A stretch of 64,000 nt of DNA from Lachnospiraceae bacterium (GTDB taxonomy: Bacteria > Bacillota > Clostridia > Lachnospirales > Lachnospiraceae): contig JAUNGG010000005.1 in the NCBI GenBank assembly GCA_030524635.1, positions 49,143 through 113,142 on the forward strand, written 5' to 3'. Below, piece by piece: positions 39,484-48,014 of the stretch. How positions within the stretch are numbered: the first letter of the stretch is position 1; the number at the start of each line of letters is the position of its first letter. Made by a program: the position numbers and the translations under genes. A model generated the notes under the pieces. That model worked only from the letters and a program-made list of their open reading frames with translations, was not told where the DNA came from and made no database searches.

Positions 39484-40812
39484 CTACTGCTCCTTTTCCT
39501 TCCGCTCACGGATGATGAATTTTAAGGATGTCCCCCGGAACCCAAATGCATTCCGAATCTGATTTTCCAGATATCGGGTATAGGAAAAATGCATCAGTTC
39601 CTTATCATTAACAAACACAACAAAGGTGGGCGGCTTCACCGCTACCTGAGTGATATAGTAAAGCTTCAGACGCTTGCCCTTATCAGACGGCGGCTGCTGC
39701 ATGGCTACCGCTTCTGTCATGATCTCATTCAACACACCGGTGGATACCCGAAGGGTCTGATTCTCCCGCACCACATCGATCAGTTCAAACAGCTTGCCCA
39801 GACGCTGCCCGGTCTCCGCCGAGATGAAAAGAAACTCGGCATATGGGATAAAGGACAGGATATCCTTCAGCTTCTTGGTATACTCATAGATGGTCTTATC
39901 ATTTTTTACAATGGCATCCCACTTATTGACTGCCACAATAATGCCCTTGCCCCGCTCATGGGCGATGCCGGCGATCTTTGCATCCTGCTCGGTGATCCCT
40001 TCCGTGGCATCGATCACCACGACCACCACATCCGCCCGCTCAACTGCGGTTACAGTGCGGATAATGCTGTACCGCTCCAGCTCCTCCTTGATCTTATTTT
40101 TCCGGCGCAGACCGGCTGTATCGATAAATACATACTCCGTTCCATTGTGCACGATCTCCGTATCTACCGCATCTCTGGTGGTTCCGGCAATATCGGATAC
40201 GATCACCCGGTTCTCTCCCAGAAGCTTATTTATAATAGAAGATTTGCCCACATTAGGTTTTCCTACCAGGGCGATTCTGGGACGTTCGTCCTCTTCCTCT
40301 GTGCCTGCATCCGGCTGGAAATGCTTCACCACCTCATCCAGCAGGTCGCCTACCCCCAGACGGGATGCTGCGGAAACGGGAAGGGGATCTCCCATGCCGA
40401 GATTATAAAACTCATATACATCGTTTCCGAATTTCTGCATGCTGTCTACTTTATTGACTGCAAGCACTACCGGCTTTCTGGATTTTCTTAAGATATCTGC
40501 CACCTTGGTATCTGCATCCACCATGCCCTGACGCACATCCACGATAAAGACGATCACATCTGCTGTCTGGATGGCGATCTCCGCCTGCTCCCGCATCTGA
40601 GAGAGGATGATATCCTTGCTGTCCGGCTCGATACCGCCGGTGTCGATCAATGTAAAATTTCGATCCAGCCATGTGCAGTCCGCATAGATCCGGTCTCTGG
40701 TCACGCCAGGAGTGTCTTTCACAATAGAAATGGATTCTCCTGCCAGGACATTAAACAGTGTGGATTTGCCCACATTGGGACGCCCTACGATGGCTACTAC
40801 TGGTTTACTCAT
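39484..40812 (-). CDS. der: GTPase Der (EngA)
   Basis: Essential tandem-GTPase factor for 50S ribosome assembly. The 442-residue protein has two G domains: GRPNVGKST at residues 9-17 with DTGG, and GKPNVGKSS near 184 with DTAGL and NKWD. A KH-like C-terminal domain ends in [15 protein letters not shown]. It is flanked by the DUF512 gene upstream (16 bp) and plsY downstream (2 bp), an arrangement common in clostridia. Confidence 0.97.
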   Translation of the reverse strand: MSKPVVAIVGRPNVGKSTLFNVLAGESISIVKDTPGVTRDRIYADCTWLDRNFTLIDTGGIEPDSKDIILSQMREQAEIAIQTADVIVFIVDVRQGMVDADTKVADILRKSRKPVVLAVNKVDSMQKFGNDVYEFYNLGMGDPLPVSAASRLGVGDLLDEVVKHFQPDAGTEEEDERPRIALVGKPNVGKSSIINKLLGENRVIVSDIAGTTRDAVDTEIVHNGTEYVFIDTAGLRRKNKIKEELERYSIIRTVTAVERADVVVVVIDATEGITEQDAKIAGIAHERGKGIIVAVNKWDAIVKNDKTIYEYTKKLKDILSFIPYAEFLFISAETGQRLGKLFELIDVVRENQTLRVSTGVLNEIMTEAVAMQQPPSDKGKRLKLYYITQVAVKPPTFVVFVNDKELMHFSYTRYLENQIRNAFGFRGTSLKFIIRERKEKEQ

Positions 40813-40828
40813 TTATGCTTCCTCCATA

Positions 40829-42247
40829 TTATTTTGGGTATTCACCGTCATCGATGATCTCATATCCCTCGTCCTGCCCATATAGCTCCTTCAGCTCGTA
40901 TTCGCCGTGCTCCGCCGGCTCCTCCTCTGTCACAGGCGCCAATATGGCATTGACCAGGTCATATCCGCTTGATTTTACAATATTCACTGGAACTTGTAAA
41001 GCTTTTTCCAAATCTCCCACGGTCAGATCATCCAAAAGTACATCCTCACCGCTTCGCAGCAGGCAGACCGGAAGAAGAAGGCGGCTGCCAAGAGGCTTGT
41101 CCTTCAGCTGTTTGATAATATCCTGCCCGGTCAGCAGTCCGGCTACGGTGATCCTCTCCCCAAAAAACTCATTGATAATCGGGTATAGATGCACCTTCCG
41201 CCCTGGGAACCGATCCGTGATCCAGCCTACGTATTGCTTTATGTTCTTGTAGGGAGAAAGGCCGGTGGCAATGGAGATCTCCTCCTCCACACCATCATCT
41301 TCCCTTCCATCCAGCGCGTCCTTCACCTCTTCTTCCAGAAGGCGGATCATCCCGACTCCATTCTCCAGCTGGAGATACCCGTCATACCGGCTCTCCTCCG
41401 GCATCGGACGCTCCGCCAGAAGATAAAACTCGTCGCTGGCATGGATAAAGTGGGTTCCATGCTCCCCATAGATCTTCTTCTGCCACCTTTCGATCTGGTC
41501 GATGGCCTGCCCGGCGCTTTCCTTATTAAAGGGCTCCAGCGGATACAATCCCTCCCGGAACCGGGTCAGCCCCACCGGGACTACAGAAGCGCTTTCCATA
41601 CAGGGAATGTACTTTGTCAGATCCCGGATGCTCCGCTCCAGCTCCTCCCCATCGTTCACACCGGGACACAGCACGATCTGCCCGTTCATGGGGGTTCCTG
41701 CCTGGTAAAGCCGGTCGATCATCTGAAGCGCCCTTCCTGCAAACCGGTTGTGCAGCATCTTACAGCGCAGCTCCGGATTGGTGGTATGGACAGAAATATT
41801 AATGGGGGATAAATGGAACTTGATGATCCGGTCAATATCCTTTTCCTTCATATTGGTAAGGGTGATATAATTCCCCTGCAGGAAGGAAAGTCTGGAATCA
41901 TCGTCTTTAAAGTACAAGGTTTCCCGCATCCCCGGCGGCATCTGGTCGATAAAGCAGAAGATGCACTGGTTGGAACAGGAGCGGTAGTCGCTCATCAGAC
42001 TGTTCTCAAAGGTAATTCCCAGGTCCTCGTACTCATTTTCAATATCCAGCTCCCACTCCTCGCCGTTTGCCTTGCGGACCACCATCAGCATGGAGGGGCT
42101 GTCCATATAATACTCGTAGTCAAAAATATCTTCTATCTCCTGGCCATTGATCGTCAGCACCACATCCCCCGGCTCCAGCTCCAGCTCATCTGCAATGGAA
42201 CCCGGTTCAACGGCGGTGATCCTGTGGCCTTGTTCTTTCTTGCGCAT
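40829..42247 (-). CDS. DUF512 radical-SAM protein with N-terminal PDZ domain
   Basis: A 472-residue protein of COG1625. An N-terminal PDZ-like domain (ITAVEPGSIADELELEPGDV) is followed by the radical-SAM cluster motif RSCSNQCIFCFIDQMPPGMR near residue 90 (three cysteines). NISVHTTNPELRCKML and a C-terminal DUF512 domain complete it. The reaction is unknown. The gene is conserved next to der in Clostridia, which suggests a housekeeping role, possibly in ribosome or RNA modification; that is inference. It starts the minus-strand unit DUF512-der-plsY-gpsA, divergent from prs. Confidence 0.9.
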   Translation of the reverse strand: MRKKEQGHRITAVEPGSIADELELEPGDVVLTINGQEIEDIFDYEYYMDSPSMLMVVRKANGEEWELDIENEYEDLGITFENSLMSDYRSCSNQCIFCFIDQMPPGMRETLYFKDDDSRLSFLQGNYITLTNMKEKDIDRIIKFHLSPINISVHTTNPELRCKMLHNRFAGRALQMIDRLYQAGTPMNGQIVLCPGVNDGEELERSIRDLTKYIPCMESASVVPVGLTRFREGLYPLEPFNKESAGQAIDQIERWQKKIYGEHGTHFIHASDEFYLLAERPMPEESRYDGYLQLENGVGMIRLLEEEVKDALDGREDDGVEEEISIATGLSPYKNIKQYVGWITDRFPGRKVHLYPIINEFFGERITVAGLLTGQDIIKQLKDKPLGSRLLLPVCLLRSGEDVLLDDLTVGDLEKALQVPVNIVKSSGYDLVNAILAPVTEEEPAEHGEYELKELYGQDEGYEIIDDGEYPK

Positions 42248-42375
42248 TTCTTGTCTGCCCTTTCTGTCATGGTTCCGAACCGTTTACTTTTTCTATCATA
42301 CCAATATTCCCCTCCTTTGTAAAGGAAACACTTTTGCCAATACCTTGTTTTTTTTCATAAAATGTCCAAAAGCTA

Positions 42376-42407
42376 TTGACGGGAATCTGTGGAAAATGAT
42401 ATATAAT
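42376..42407 (+). promoter_or_regulatory. Predicted promoter of prs
   Basis: Plus-strand TTGACG (42376-42381) and TATATAAT (42400-42407) lie 45 bp upstream of the start codon. Depending on which hexamer is used as the -10, the spacing is 18-20 bp. Confidence 0.65.
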
Positions 42408-42452
42408 TTAAGTAAAGGCAATTTTTAGACTAAAGAACGGAGGGACTGCCTT

Positions 42453-43661
42453 ATGGCAAATAATTACGTTTTTAATGATTCGCTTCCAGTAGCACCATTA
42501 AAAATCGCAGCTTTGGAAAGTATTACGCCTTTTGCACAGAAAGTTAATGACCATATCGTGAAATTCCGCCGAAATGATACGGAAGAACTGATCCGCAGAC
42601 AAGCCGATCTTCATTACCGGGGATACGATGTGGATTCCTACCTGTTAAACTGCTCCTGCCCCCGCTTTGGAAGCGGCGAGGCCAAAGCCGCCATCAATGA
42701 ATCGGTCCGGGGAGCAGATATCTTTGCCATGGTGGATGTGACCAACCACAGCCTGACCTACAAGGTCAGCGGCCAGGTCAATCACATGTCACCGGACGAC
42801 CATTATCAAGATCTGAAGCGTGTGATCGGCGCCTGTGCTGCCACTGCACACCGCGTCAACGTGATTATGCCGTTCCTCTATGAAAGCCGCCAGCACAAGC
42901 GCACAAAGCGGGAATCCTTAGACTGTGCTATGGCACTGCAGGAACTGGTACATATGGGTGTCAGCAACATCATCACCTTCGATGCCCACGACCCGAGAGT
43001 CCAGAATGCCATCCCCTTAAACGGCTTTGACAACTTTATGCCCACCTATCAGTTTGTAAAGGCACTGTTCCAGCATGATAAGAGCTTAAAGATCGACAAG
43101 GATCATTTAATGATCATCAGCCCGGATGAAGGCGCTATGAACCGCGCCGTATATCTGGCAAACAACCTTGGGGTAGACATGGGTATGTTCTACAAGCGCC
43201 GGGACTACTCCCGCGTGGTAAACGGCCGGAACCCGATTGTGGCCCACGAGTTCTTAGGAACCTCGGTAGAGGGAAAGACGGTTCTGATCATCGATGATAT
43301 GATCGCATCCGGCGAGAGCATGCTGGATACTGCAAGAGAATTAAAGGAGCGGAAGGCCGCCAAGGTGATCGTATGCTGTACCTTTGGATTATTTACCAGC
43401 GGCCTGGAGAAGTTTGATGAGTTCTATGAGAAGGGCTATATGGATTACGTGATCACCACCAACTTAAATTACCGCCCGGAAGAGCTTCTGAAGCGGGAAT
43501 GGTATATTGAAGCTGACATGAGCAAATACATGGCCGCTATCATCAATTCCTTCAATCACGACGTATCCATCGGCCGGACTCTGTCTCCTACTGAGAAGAT
43601 CCAGAAGCTGATCCGCAGGTATCAGGCAGACGGGTATGATTATTATCAGACCATTCAGTAG
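42453..43661 (+). CDS. prs: Ribose-phosphate pyrophosphokinase, long form
   Basis: PRPP synthetase makes 5-phosphoribosyl-1-pyrophosphate for nucleotide, His and Trp synthesis. The 402-residue protein is about 85 residues longer than the classical enzyme. The PRPP-binding loop is clear (TVLIIDDMIASGESMLDTA, near 278-296), as is the ATP/metal region DAHDPRVQNAIPLNGF near 182-197. However, the N-terminal part diverges from class I enzymes. GGAGG lies 9 nt before the ATG. It has its own promoter and terminator on the plus strand, opposite to the surrounding operons. Confidence 0.92.
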   Translation: MANNYVFNDSLPVAPLKIAALESITPFAQKVNDHIVKFRRNDTEELIRRQADLHYRGYDVDSYLLNCSCPRFGSGEAKAAINESVRGADIFAMVDVTNHSLTYKVSGQVNHMSPDDHYQDLKRVIGACAATAHRVNVIMPFLYESRQHKRTKRESLDCAMALQELVHMGVSNIITFDAHDPRVQNAIPLNGFDNFMPTYQFVKALFQHDKSLKIDKDHLMIISPDEGAMNRAVYLANNLGVDMGMFYKRRDYSRVVNGRNPIVAHEFLGTSVEGKTVLIIDDMIASGESMLDTARELKERKAAKVIVCCTFGLFTSGLEKFDEFYEKGYMDYVITTNLNYRPEELLKREWYIEADMSKYMAAIINSFNHDVSIGRTLSPTEKIQKLIRRYQADGYDYYQTIQ

Positions 43662-43713
43662 CTGCGAGGGAAAGCTGTAAGCAATATCTGCAAAATTTTT
43701 TATGATATATGGC

Positions 43714-43753
43714 AAAGAGGCCTGGGGATACGAACCCCCTGGGCCTCTTTTTG
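43714..43753 (+). terminator. Terminator of prs
   Basis: A long GC-rich stem (AAAGAGGCC...GGCCTCTTT with inner GGGG/CCCC) is followed by TTTTT about 50 bp after the prs stop codon. Confidence 0.9.
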
Positions 43754-43811
43754 ATCGTTATAAAAAACACGGTAACCATTCCCCACATTTGATACAGAAA
43801 GGAGCTGCCAA

Positions 43812-43970
43812 ATGAGTAAATCCAGAGAAGAAGAAATTATGGAAATGATACGTGCCGCCCGGGCAGAGGAAAATATGCCGGAAGAACAGCTGGGCAATGA
43901 TTCCGATTATGATGCCCGACAGGACATTTTGGACTGGATCGAATCCCAGGGTATCTATATCCGGGAATAG
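43812..43970 (+). CDS. Small acidic protein of unknown function (52 residues)
   Basis: A 52-codon ORF with AAAGGAG 7 nt before the ATG. The product begins MSKSREEEIMEMIRAARAEE and is strongly acidic and probably helical. It ends DILDWIESQGIYIRE, a pattern reminiscent of small DNA/RNA-binding or antitoxin-like proteins, but no family is recognised. It lies after the prs terminator and faces pgeF, with 20 bp between the two stops. The good ribosome site and coherent composition support it as real. Confidence 0.55.
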   Translation: MSKSREEEIMEMIRAARAEENMPEEQLGNDSDYDARQDILDWIESQGIYIRE

Positions 43971-43990
43971 ACATCGGTTACGTTGCCGCA

Positions 43991-44851
43991 TTAACCGCGG
44001 ATTCCCAGGAATGCCGCCAGATTTCCCCGGTTCTCTCCGCATTTCCTGTGGGAGAACAGATATTCATGGTTGCAGAGGGTGCAGATATTGGTGACTGTGA
44101 TCTGCTCCCCGGGAATCCCTGCTTCTTTTAATATCAGTTCATTTGCTTTCCAGAGATCTAACTGGTACTTTCCAGGCTTTCCATTTTTCGCCCAGAGCTG
44201 ATCCCATTGATGGGGACGAAAGGTTTTCTGGAATTCCTCCACAACCTCCTCCCCCACCTCAAAGCAGTCCCTGCAGATACTTGGACCAATGCAGGCGATC
44301 ACATCCTCCGGGCAGGTCCCAAAGGCCTCCTTCATGGCATCTATGGTTACCTGCCCCATACGATTTACCGTGCCTCTCCACCCAGAATGGCTTAAGCCCA
44401 CAGCCCGATGCTTCGGATCCACAAAATACAGGGGAACACAATCTGCGTAGAAGGTCACAAGCGTAATGCCGGGAATATCGCAGATCAGCCCGTCCACATC
44501 CCGGTAATCCCGTTCCCGGATCACTCCTTTGCCCTCATCCTCCCTGGTTACCAGACGCACATTCGTGGTATGGGTCTGCCAGGATACCACCATCCGGTCA
44601 CGTTCCACCCCAAGAGCAGTCGCTATTCTGGTATAATTTTCCAGCACATGCTCCGGATCATCCTTCCTGCTGTAGGAAAAATTCATGGTTGCAAACTTAC
44701 CAGTGCTGGCGCCGCCCATACGGGTGGAAAAGCCATTGGCCACCATCTTGGTATCCTCCAGTGCGCGGAAGGAAAGATACGGCGTTTCCCCGTTCCAGAC
44801 CGTGCGGAATACCTCCCTGTTATCTGCATATTTCCAATGAATTGGTTCCAT
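43991..44851 (-). CDS. pgeF: Peptidoglycan editing factor / polyphenol-oxidase (YfiH/DUF152) family
   Basis: A 286-residue member of the YfiH/PgeF family (purine nucleoside/laccase-like and peptidoglycan-editing activities have been reported for members). Zinc/copper-type ligands are in VVSWQTHTTNVRLV, TFYADCVPLYFVDPKHRAVG and LSHSGWRGTVNRM, with the late histidines/cysteines in CIGPSICRDCFEVG. It is the end of the rplS-lepB-rbgA-rnhB-yraN-pgeF stretch. The precise physiological substrate cannot be read from sequence. Confidence 0.9.
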   Translation of the reverse strand: MEPIHWKYADNREVFRTVWNGETPYLSFRALEDTKMVANGFSTRMGGASTGKFATMNFSYSRKDDPEHVLENYTRIATALGVERDRMVVSWQTHTTNVRLVTREDEGKGVIRERDYRDVDGLICDIPGITLVTFYADCVPLYFVDPKHRAVGLSHSGWRGTVNRMGQVTIDAMKEAFGTCPEDVIACIGPSICRDCFEVGEEVVEEFQKTFRPHQWDQLWAKNGKPGKYQLDLWKANELILKEAGIPGEQITVTNICTLCNHEYLFSHRKCGENRGNLAAFLGIRG

Positions 44852-44896
44852 GTATGATCGCCTTCCTCTCTTTTCTCACATTCCATCATGATTCAG

Positions 44897-45238
44897 TCAA
44901 AACGCATTTTGAATCACCCTGATCTGTTTTCCCATTATGCTGACTACATCAAACCGGCAGGGCGTATCCTCCCCATACCGGTGACAATACAGATAATACC
45001 GGGCTGCCTGATAGATCCTATGCTGCTTTCTGGCATCCACTGCCTCTGCCGGATAGCCGCTTCCCTCATCCTTCCGGTATTTTACCTCCACAAACACCAG
45101 ATACGCTCCGTCTCTGGCAACCAGATCGATCTCACCCTGGCGGCAGCGGTAATTCCGCTCCAGGATCTGATAGCCCTGACGGATTAAATAAGAGGCAGCC
45201 TCCGTTTCCCGGCTGCTGCCTACCTGTCGTTTATTCAT
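44897..45238 (-). CDS. yraN: YraN family (UPF0102) endonuclease-like protein
   Basis: A 113-residue UPF0102/YraN protein with a restriction-endonuclease-like core: ILERNYRCRQGEIDLVARDG followed by LVFVEVKYRKDEG (E...D-X10-E-V-K). The function is unknown, and the family is regularly next to rnhB as here. A TTG one codon earlier exists, but the ATG at 45238 overlaps the rnhB stop by 8 bp, consistent with coupling. Confidence 0.9.
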   Translation of the reverse strand: MNKRQVGSSRETEAASYLIRQGYQILERNYRCRQGEIDLVARDGAYLVFVEVKYRKDEGSGYPAEAVDARKQHRIYQAARYYLYCHRYGEDTPCRFDVVSIMGKQIRVIQNAF

Positions 45239-45893
45239 CAAGCTGTTTTTCCTCTACAAACTTCCCGATAAAGGTTCTGCGGTGAATGGGGCATGGCCCA
45301 TGATCCTTCAACGCCTGGATATGAACGGCAGTTCCATAGCCCTTGTGCTTTGCAAATCCATATTCCGGGAATATCTTATCATACTCGATCATCATATGAT
45401 CCCTGGTTACCTTTGCCATCACACTGGCGGCGGCAATGGATAAGCTTTTTGCATCTCCATGGATGATCTTCACCTGCTTCATGGTAAGGCCGGGAATCTC
45501 CACAGCATCGTTGAGAAGTACCTGAGGTTCTACCGCCAGCTTTCCCACTGCCTGGCGCATGGCCTCATAGGTCGCCTGCAGAATATTGATCTCATCGATC
45601 CGGTCCGGCCCCACAATGCCTACACTGCAGGCAACTGCCTTCTCCTGGATCTCCAGAAAAAGCTCCTCCCTCCGCTTCTCGGAAAGCTTTTTGGAATCAT
45701 TTAAATACAGGATCTTACAATCCTTCGGAAGGATGACGGCTCCCGCTACTACCGGACCTGCCAGAGGGCCTCTTCCCGCCTCATCAATACCGCAGATGCA
45801 GGAGGCCCAGCTATACTGCCGCTCAAATTCCAGCATTCCATCCAGCCGCTCCAACTCCTTTTCCAATCGTTCTCCTGTTAATGCTCTTGCCAT
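45231..45893 (-). CDS. rnhB: Ribonuclease HII
   Basis: RNase HII removes single ribonucleotides and RNA primers from DNA. The 220-residue protein has the catalytic motif GIDEAGRGPLAGPVVAGAV near residue 40 and LNDSKKLSEKRRE. The ASVMAKVTRDHMM region carries a later catalytic acid nearby. The N-terminal lead of about 35 residues is ordinary for this family. It follows rbgA by 51 bp. Confidence 0.96.
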   Translation of the reverse strand: MARALTGERLEKELERLDGMLEFERQYSWASCICGIDEAGRGPLAGPVVAGAVILPKDCKILYLNDSKKLSEKRREELFLEIQEKAVACSVGIVGPDRIDEINILQATYEAMRQAVGKLAVEPQVLLNDAVEIPGLTMKQVKIIHGDAKSLSIAAASVMAKVTRDHMMIEYDKIFPEYGFAKHKGYGTAVHIQALKDHGPCPIHRRTFIGKFVEEKQLDE

Positions 45894-45944
45894 AGTTCTT
45901 CCTCTTTCGCCGCTTCTATTGTTCCAATATTTTCTATTTTGTCT

Positions 45945-46799
45945 TTACGTTTCTGCCGTTACCGGAGGCAGCTCCAATGTGATCCGCCCCAGCTTGCCGC
46001 TGCGGTAATCATCAAAAAATAAGTTGGCTGCCTTGCCGAAATCATACTCGCCGCCTTTCTGCAGGCAGGCTCTGGCCTTTGCAATCTGCTCCAGCGCCAT
46101 AAGAGGCGTTTCGGCCTCGGCCTGGTAACGCTCCTTCAGCACATCTGGATATCGGTCCATCAAAAAGCGGAGCAGCCCCAGGGCTAATTCTTCCTTATTT
46201 AAAATCTCATCATTGATGGAACCGATGTAGGCAAGCTTGAAACCTACCTCCTGATCCTCAAATTTCGGCCACAAAATCCCCGGCGTGTCCAGCAGCTCCA
46301 GAGATTTATTTAGACGGATCCATTGATTTCCCTTGGTAACTCCCGGCTTATTTCCCGTCTTAGCACAGGATTTTCCGGCAAAGGCATTAATAAACGTAGA
46401 TTTTCCCACATTGGGAATCCCCACCACCATGGCTCGGACCGGACGGTTTAAGATTCCTCTCCGGCGGTCCCGTTCAATCTTCTCTTTGCAGGCCTCCTGA
46501 ACAGCCCCATTGATCTGCTTTAATCCGGCTCCGCTGCGGCAGTTCATTTTTACCACCTGATAGCCCAGGCCCAGGAAGTAGGCGATCCACTGTTCATTGA
46601 CCCGCTCATCAGCCAAATCGGACTTGTTCAGCAGGATCAGACGGGCCTTGCCCTTTCCCAGCTCATCAATATCCGGATTCCGGCTGGATAAAGGCGCTCT
46701 GGCATCCACCAACTCGATAATCAGATCGATCAGCTTGATATCCTCCTTCATGGCACGCTTCGCCTTTGTCATATGTCCTGGATACCACTGTATATTCAT
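45945..46799 (-). CDS. rbgA: Ribosome biogenesis GTPase RbgA (YlqF)
   Basis: Circularly permuted GTPase required for late 50S subunit assembly in Firmicutes. The 284-residue protein starts MNIQWYPGHMTKAKRAMKED. The permuted order is visible: LLNKSDLAD (G4, near 55) precedes VVGIPNVGKSTFINAF (G1, near 126) and LLDTPGILWPKF (G3). A C-terminal RNA-binding domain follows. It is located between lepB and rnhB as in Bacillus-type clusters. Confidence 0.95.
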   Translation of the reverse strand: MNIQWYPGHMTKAKRAMKEDIKLIDLIIELVDARAPLSSRNPDIDELGKGKARLILLNKSDLADERVNEQWIAYFLGLGYQVVKMNCRSGAGLKQINGAVQEACKEKIERDRRRGILNRPVRAMVVGIPNVGKSTFINAFAGKSCAKTGNKPGVTKGNQWIRLNKSLELLDTPGILWPKFEDQEVGFKLAYIGSINDEILNKEELALGLLRFLMDRYPDVLKERYQAEAETPLMALEQIAKARACLQKGGEYDFGKAANLFFDDYRSGKLGRITLELPPVTAET

Positions 46800-46836
46800 A
46801 ATTTATCATCCTTTACTATGAGAATCTGCTGCCAGC

Positions 46837-47382
46837 TTACTGTATCCGCCCCAGCTCCAGAGCAGGCAGAATTCGAAACCATACGGTTCCAATGATCTGT
46901 TCGGCTTTTACATTTCCCACATTGGAAAACCGGCTATCCTCACTGGAATCCCGATTATCTCCCAGAAGGAAATATTCATCTGCTCCCAGCTTCACCGGGT
47001 TTTCCGCCAGTCCGGCCAGGGCGATCTTTTTCTGGCCCGCCGGACCTTCTAAGGCAACGCCGTCAACAAATATCTGTCCATTTATGATCTGGACCGTCTC
47101 CCCTGGAAGCCCGATCACCCGCTTAATATTCGTCTTGCGGTCCTCCCGCTGAAAAACCACCACATCAAACCGGTCCGGCTTCCCTAAATGAACGCTGAGC
47201 TGATTCATCAGCACCACATCCCCGGAGTTTAAAAGAGGTGACATGGAATTACCGGCTACTGTCACCTGGCTGCCGAAAGCATACACAGTGAAGCACGCAA
47301 GTGCAATGACCACGATAATATCTGTCACCCAATTAACAACACGGCGGAGCAGGTTTGTTTCCTCTTCCATGAAAAAATCCAT
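46837..47382 (-). CDS. lepB: Signal peptidase I
   Basis: Membrane serine protease cleaving signal peptides of exported proteins. The 181-residue protein has one N-terminal membrane helix (about 17-36). The catalytic serine lies in VAGNSMSPLLNSGDVVL and the lysine in TNIKRVIGLPGETV. The late motif DEYFLLGDNRDSSEDSR is also present. The ATG at 47382 follows a GGGG-containing site; an in-frame extension to 47436 and an internal ATG at 47370 are less likely. It sits between rplS and rbgA, a common clostridial order. Confidence 0.93.
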   Translation of the reverse strand: MDFFMEEETNLLRRVVNWVTDIIVVIALACFTVYAFGSQVTVAGNSMSPLLNSGDVVLMNQLSVHLGKPDRFDVVVFQREDRKTNIKRVIGLPGETVQIINGQIFVDGVALEGPAGQKKIALAGLAENPVKLGADEYFLLGDNRDSSEDSRFSNVGNVKAEQIIGTVWFRILPALELGRIQ

Positions 47383-47461
47383 GTTTAACACCCCGTCTAG
47401 ATTAAGAAAGCAAGGTAATTGTTTCCATATCCTCACAATTACAAAGCAAGTTGTTCATGCT

Positions 47462-47490
47462 AAGAAAGGGACTATGTAAATAGTCCCTTT
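47462..47490 (-). terminator. Terminator after rplS
   Basis: A perfect 10-bp stem (AAAGGGACTA at 47465-47474 with 47481-47490) and 6-nt loop lie 8 bp beyond the rplS stop. A short T-rich stretch follows in the minus direction. Confidence 0.8.
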
Positions 47491-47497
47491 TCGCGAA

Positions 47498-47845
47498 TTA
47501 CTTTACTAATTCTTTTACCTTTGCAGCCTTACCTACTCTGTCTCTTAAGTAGTTCAGTTTCGCACGTCTTACCTTACCTCTTCTTACCACTTCGATCTTG
47601 TCCACGAATGGAGAATGAACTGGCCAGGTCTTCTCAACGCCGATGCCGTTAGAATTCTTTCTTACGGTGAAGGTCTCTCTGGCTCCGCCGTTCTGTCTCT
47701 TTAATACGGTGCCTTCGAATACCTGGATTCTTTCACGGTTTCCCTCTTTGATCTTGTTGTATACTCTTACAGTATCACCAACATGGAACTCCGGTACGGA
47801 CTCCTTTAACTGAGTAGCTTCAATGTTCTTAATAATGTCGTTCAT
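47498..47845 (-). CDS. rplS: 50S ribosomal protein L19
   Basis: A 115-residue basic ribosomal protein located at the 30S-50S interface. It opens [20 protein letters not shown] and has the L19 core [19 protein letters not shown], then [15 protein letters not shown] good AAGGAGG site precedes the ATG. In many Firmicutes rplS directly follows trmD; here a two-gene ABC exporter lies between them. A small stem (AGAG-N6-CTCT) is present in the 5' region but was not recognised as a known L19 leader. Confidence 0.96.
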   Translation of the reverse strand: MNDIIKNIEATQLKESVPEFHVGDTVRVYNKIKEGNRERIQVFEGTVLKRQNGGARETFTVRKNSNGIGVEKTWPVHSPFVDKIEVVRRGKVRRAKLNYLRDRVGKAAKVKELVK

Positions 47846-48014
47846 TTGTGAACCTCCTTGTACTATTTGATGTTCTTAAATACCTTATTTGTATCAGAGG
47901 ACCATCTCTTTTTATCGTCACAACATTTAAAGTTTATCATAAATACCTGTAGAATGCAAGTGATTTCTTTCCTTTTTACAGTTTTTTTTCGCCTTTTTCT
48001 TCTTTTTCACCAGT

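Noticed and set aside
47846..47960. Known L19 ribosomal-protein leader upstream of rplS
   Set aside because: Only one small stem (AGAG-N6-CTCT) is visible; I could not match it to a known leader architecture without a covariance search.
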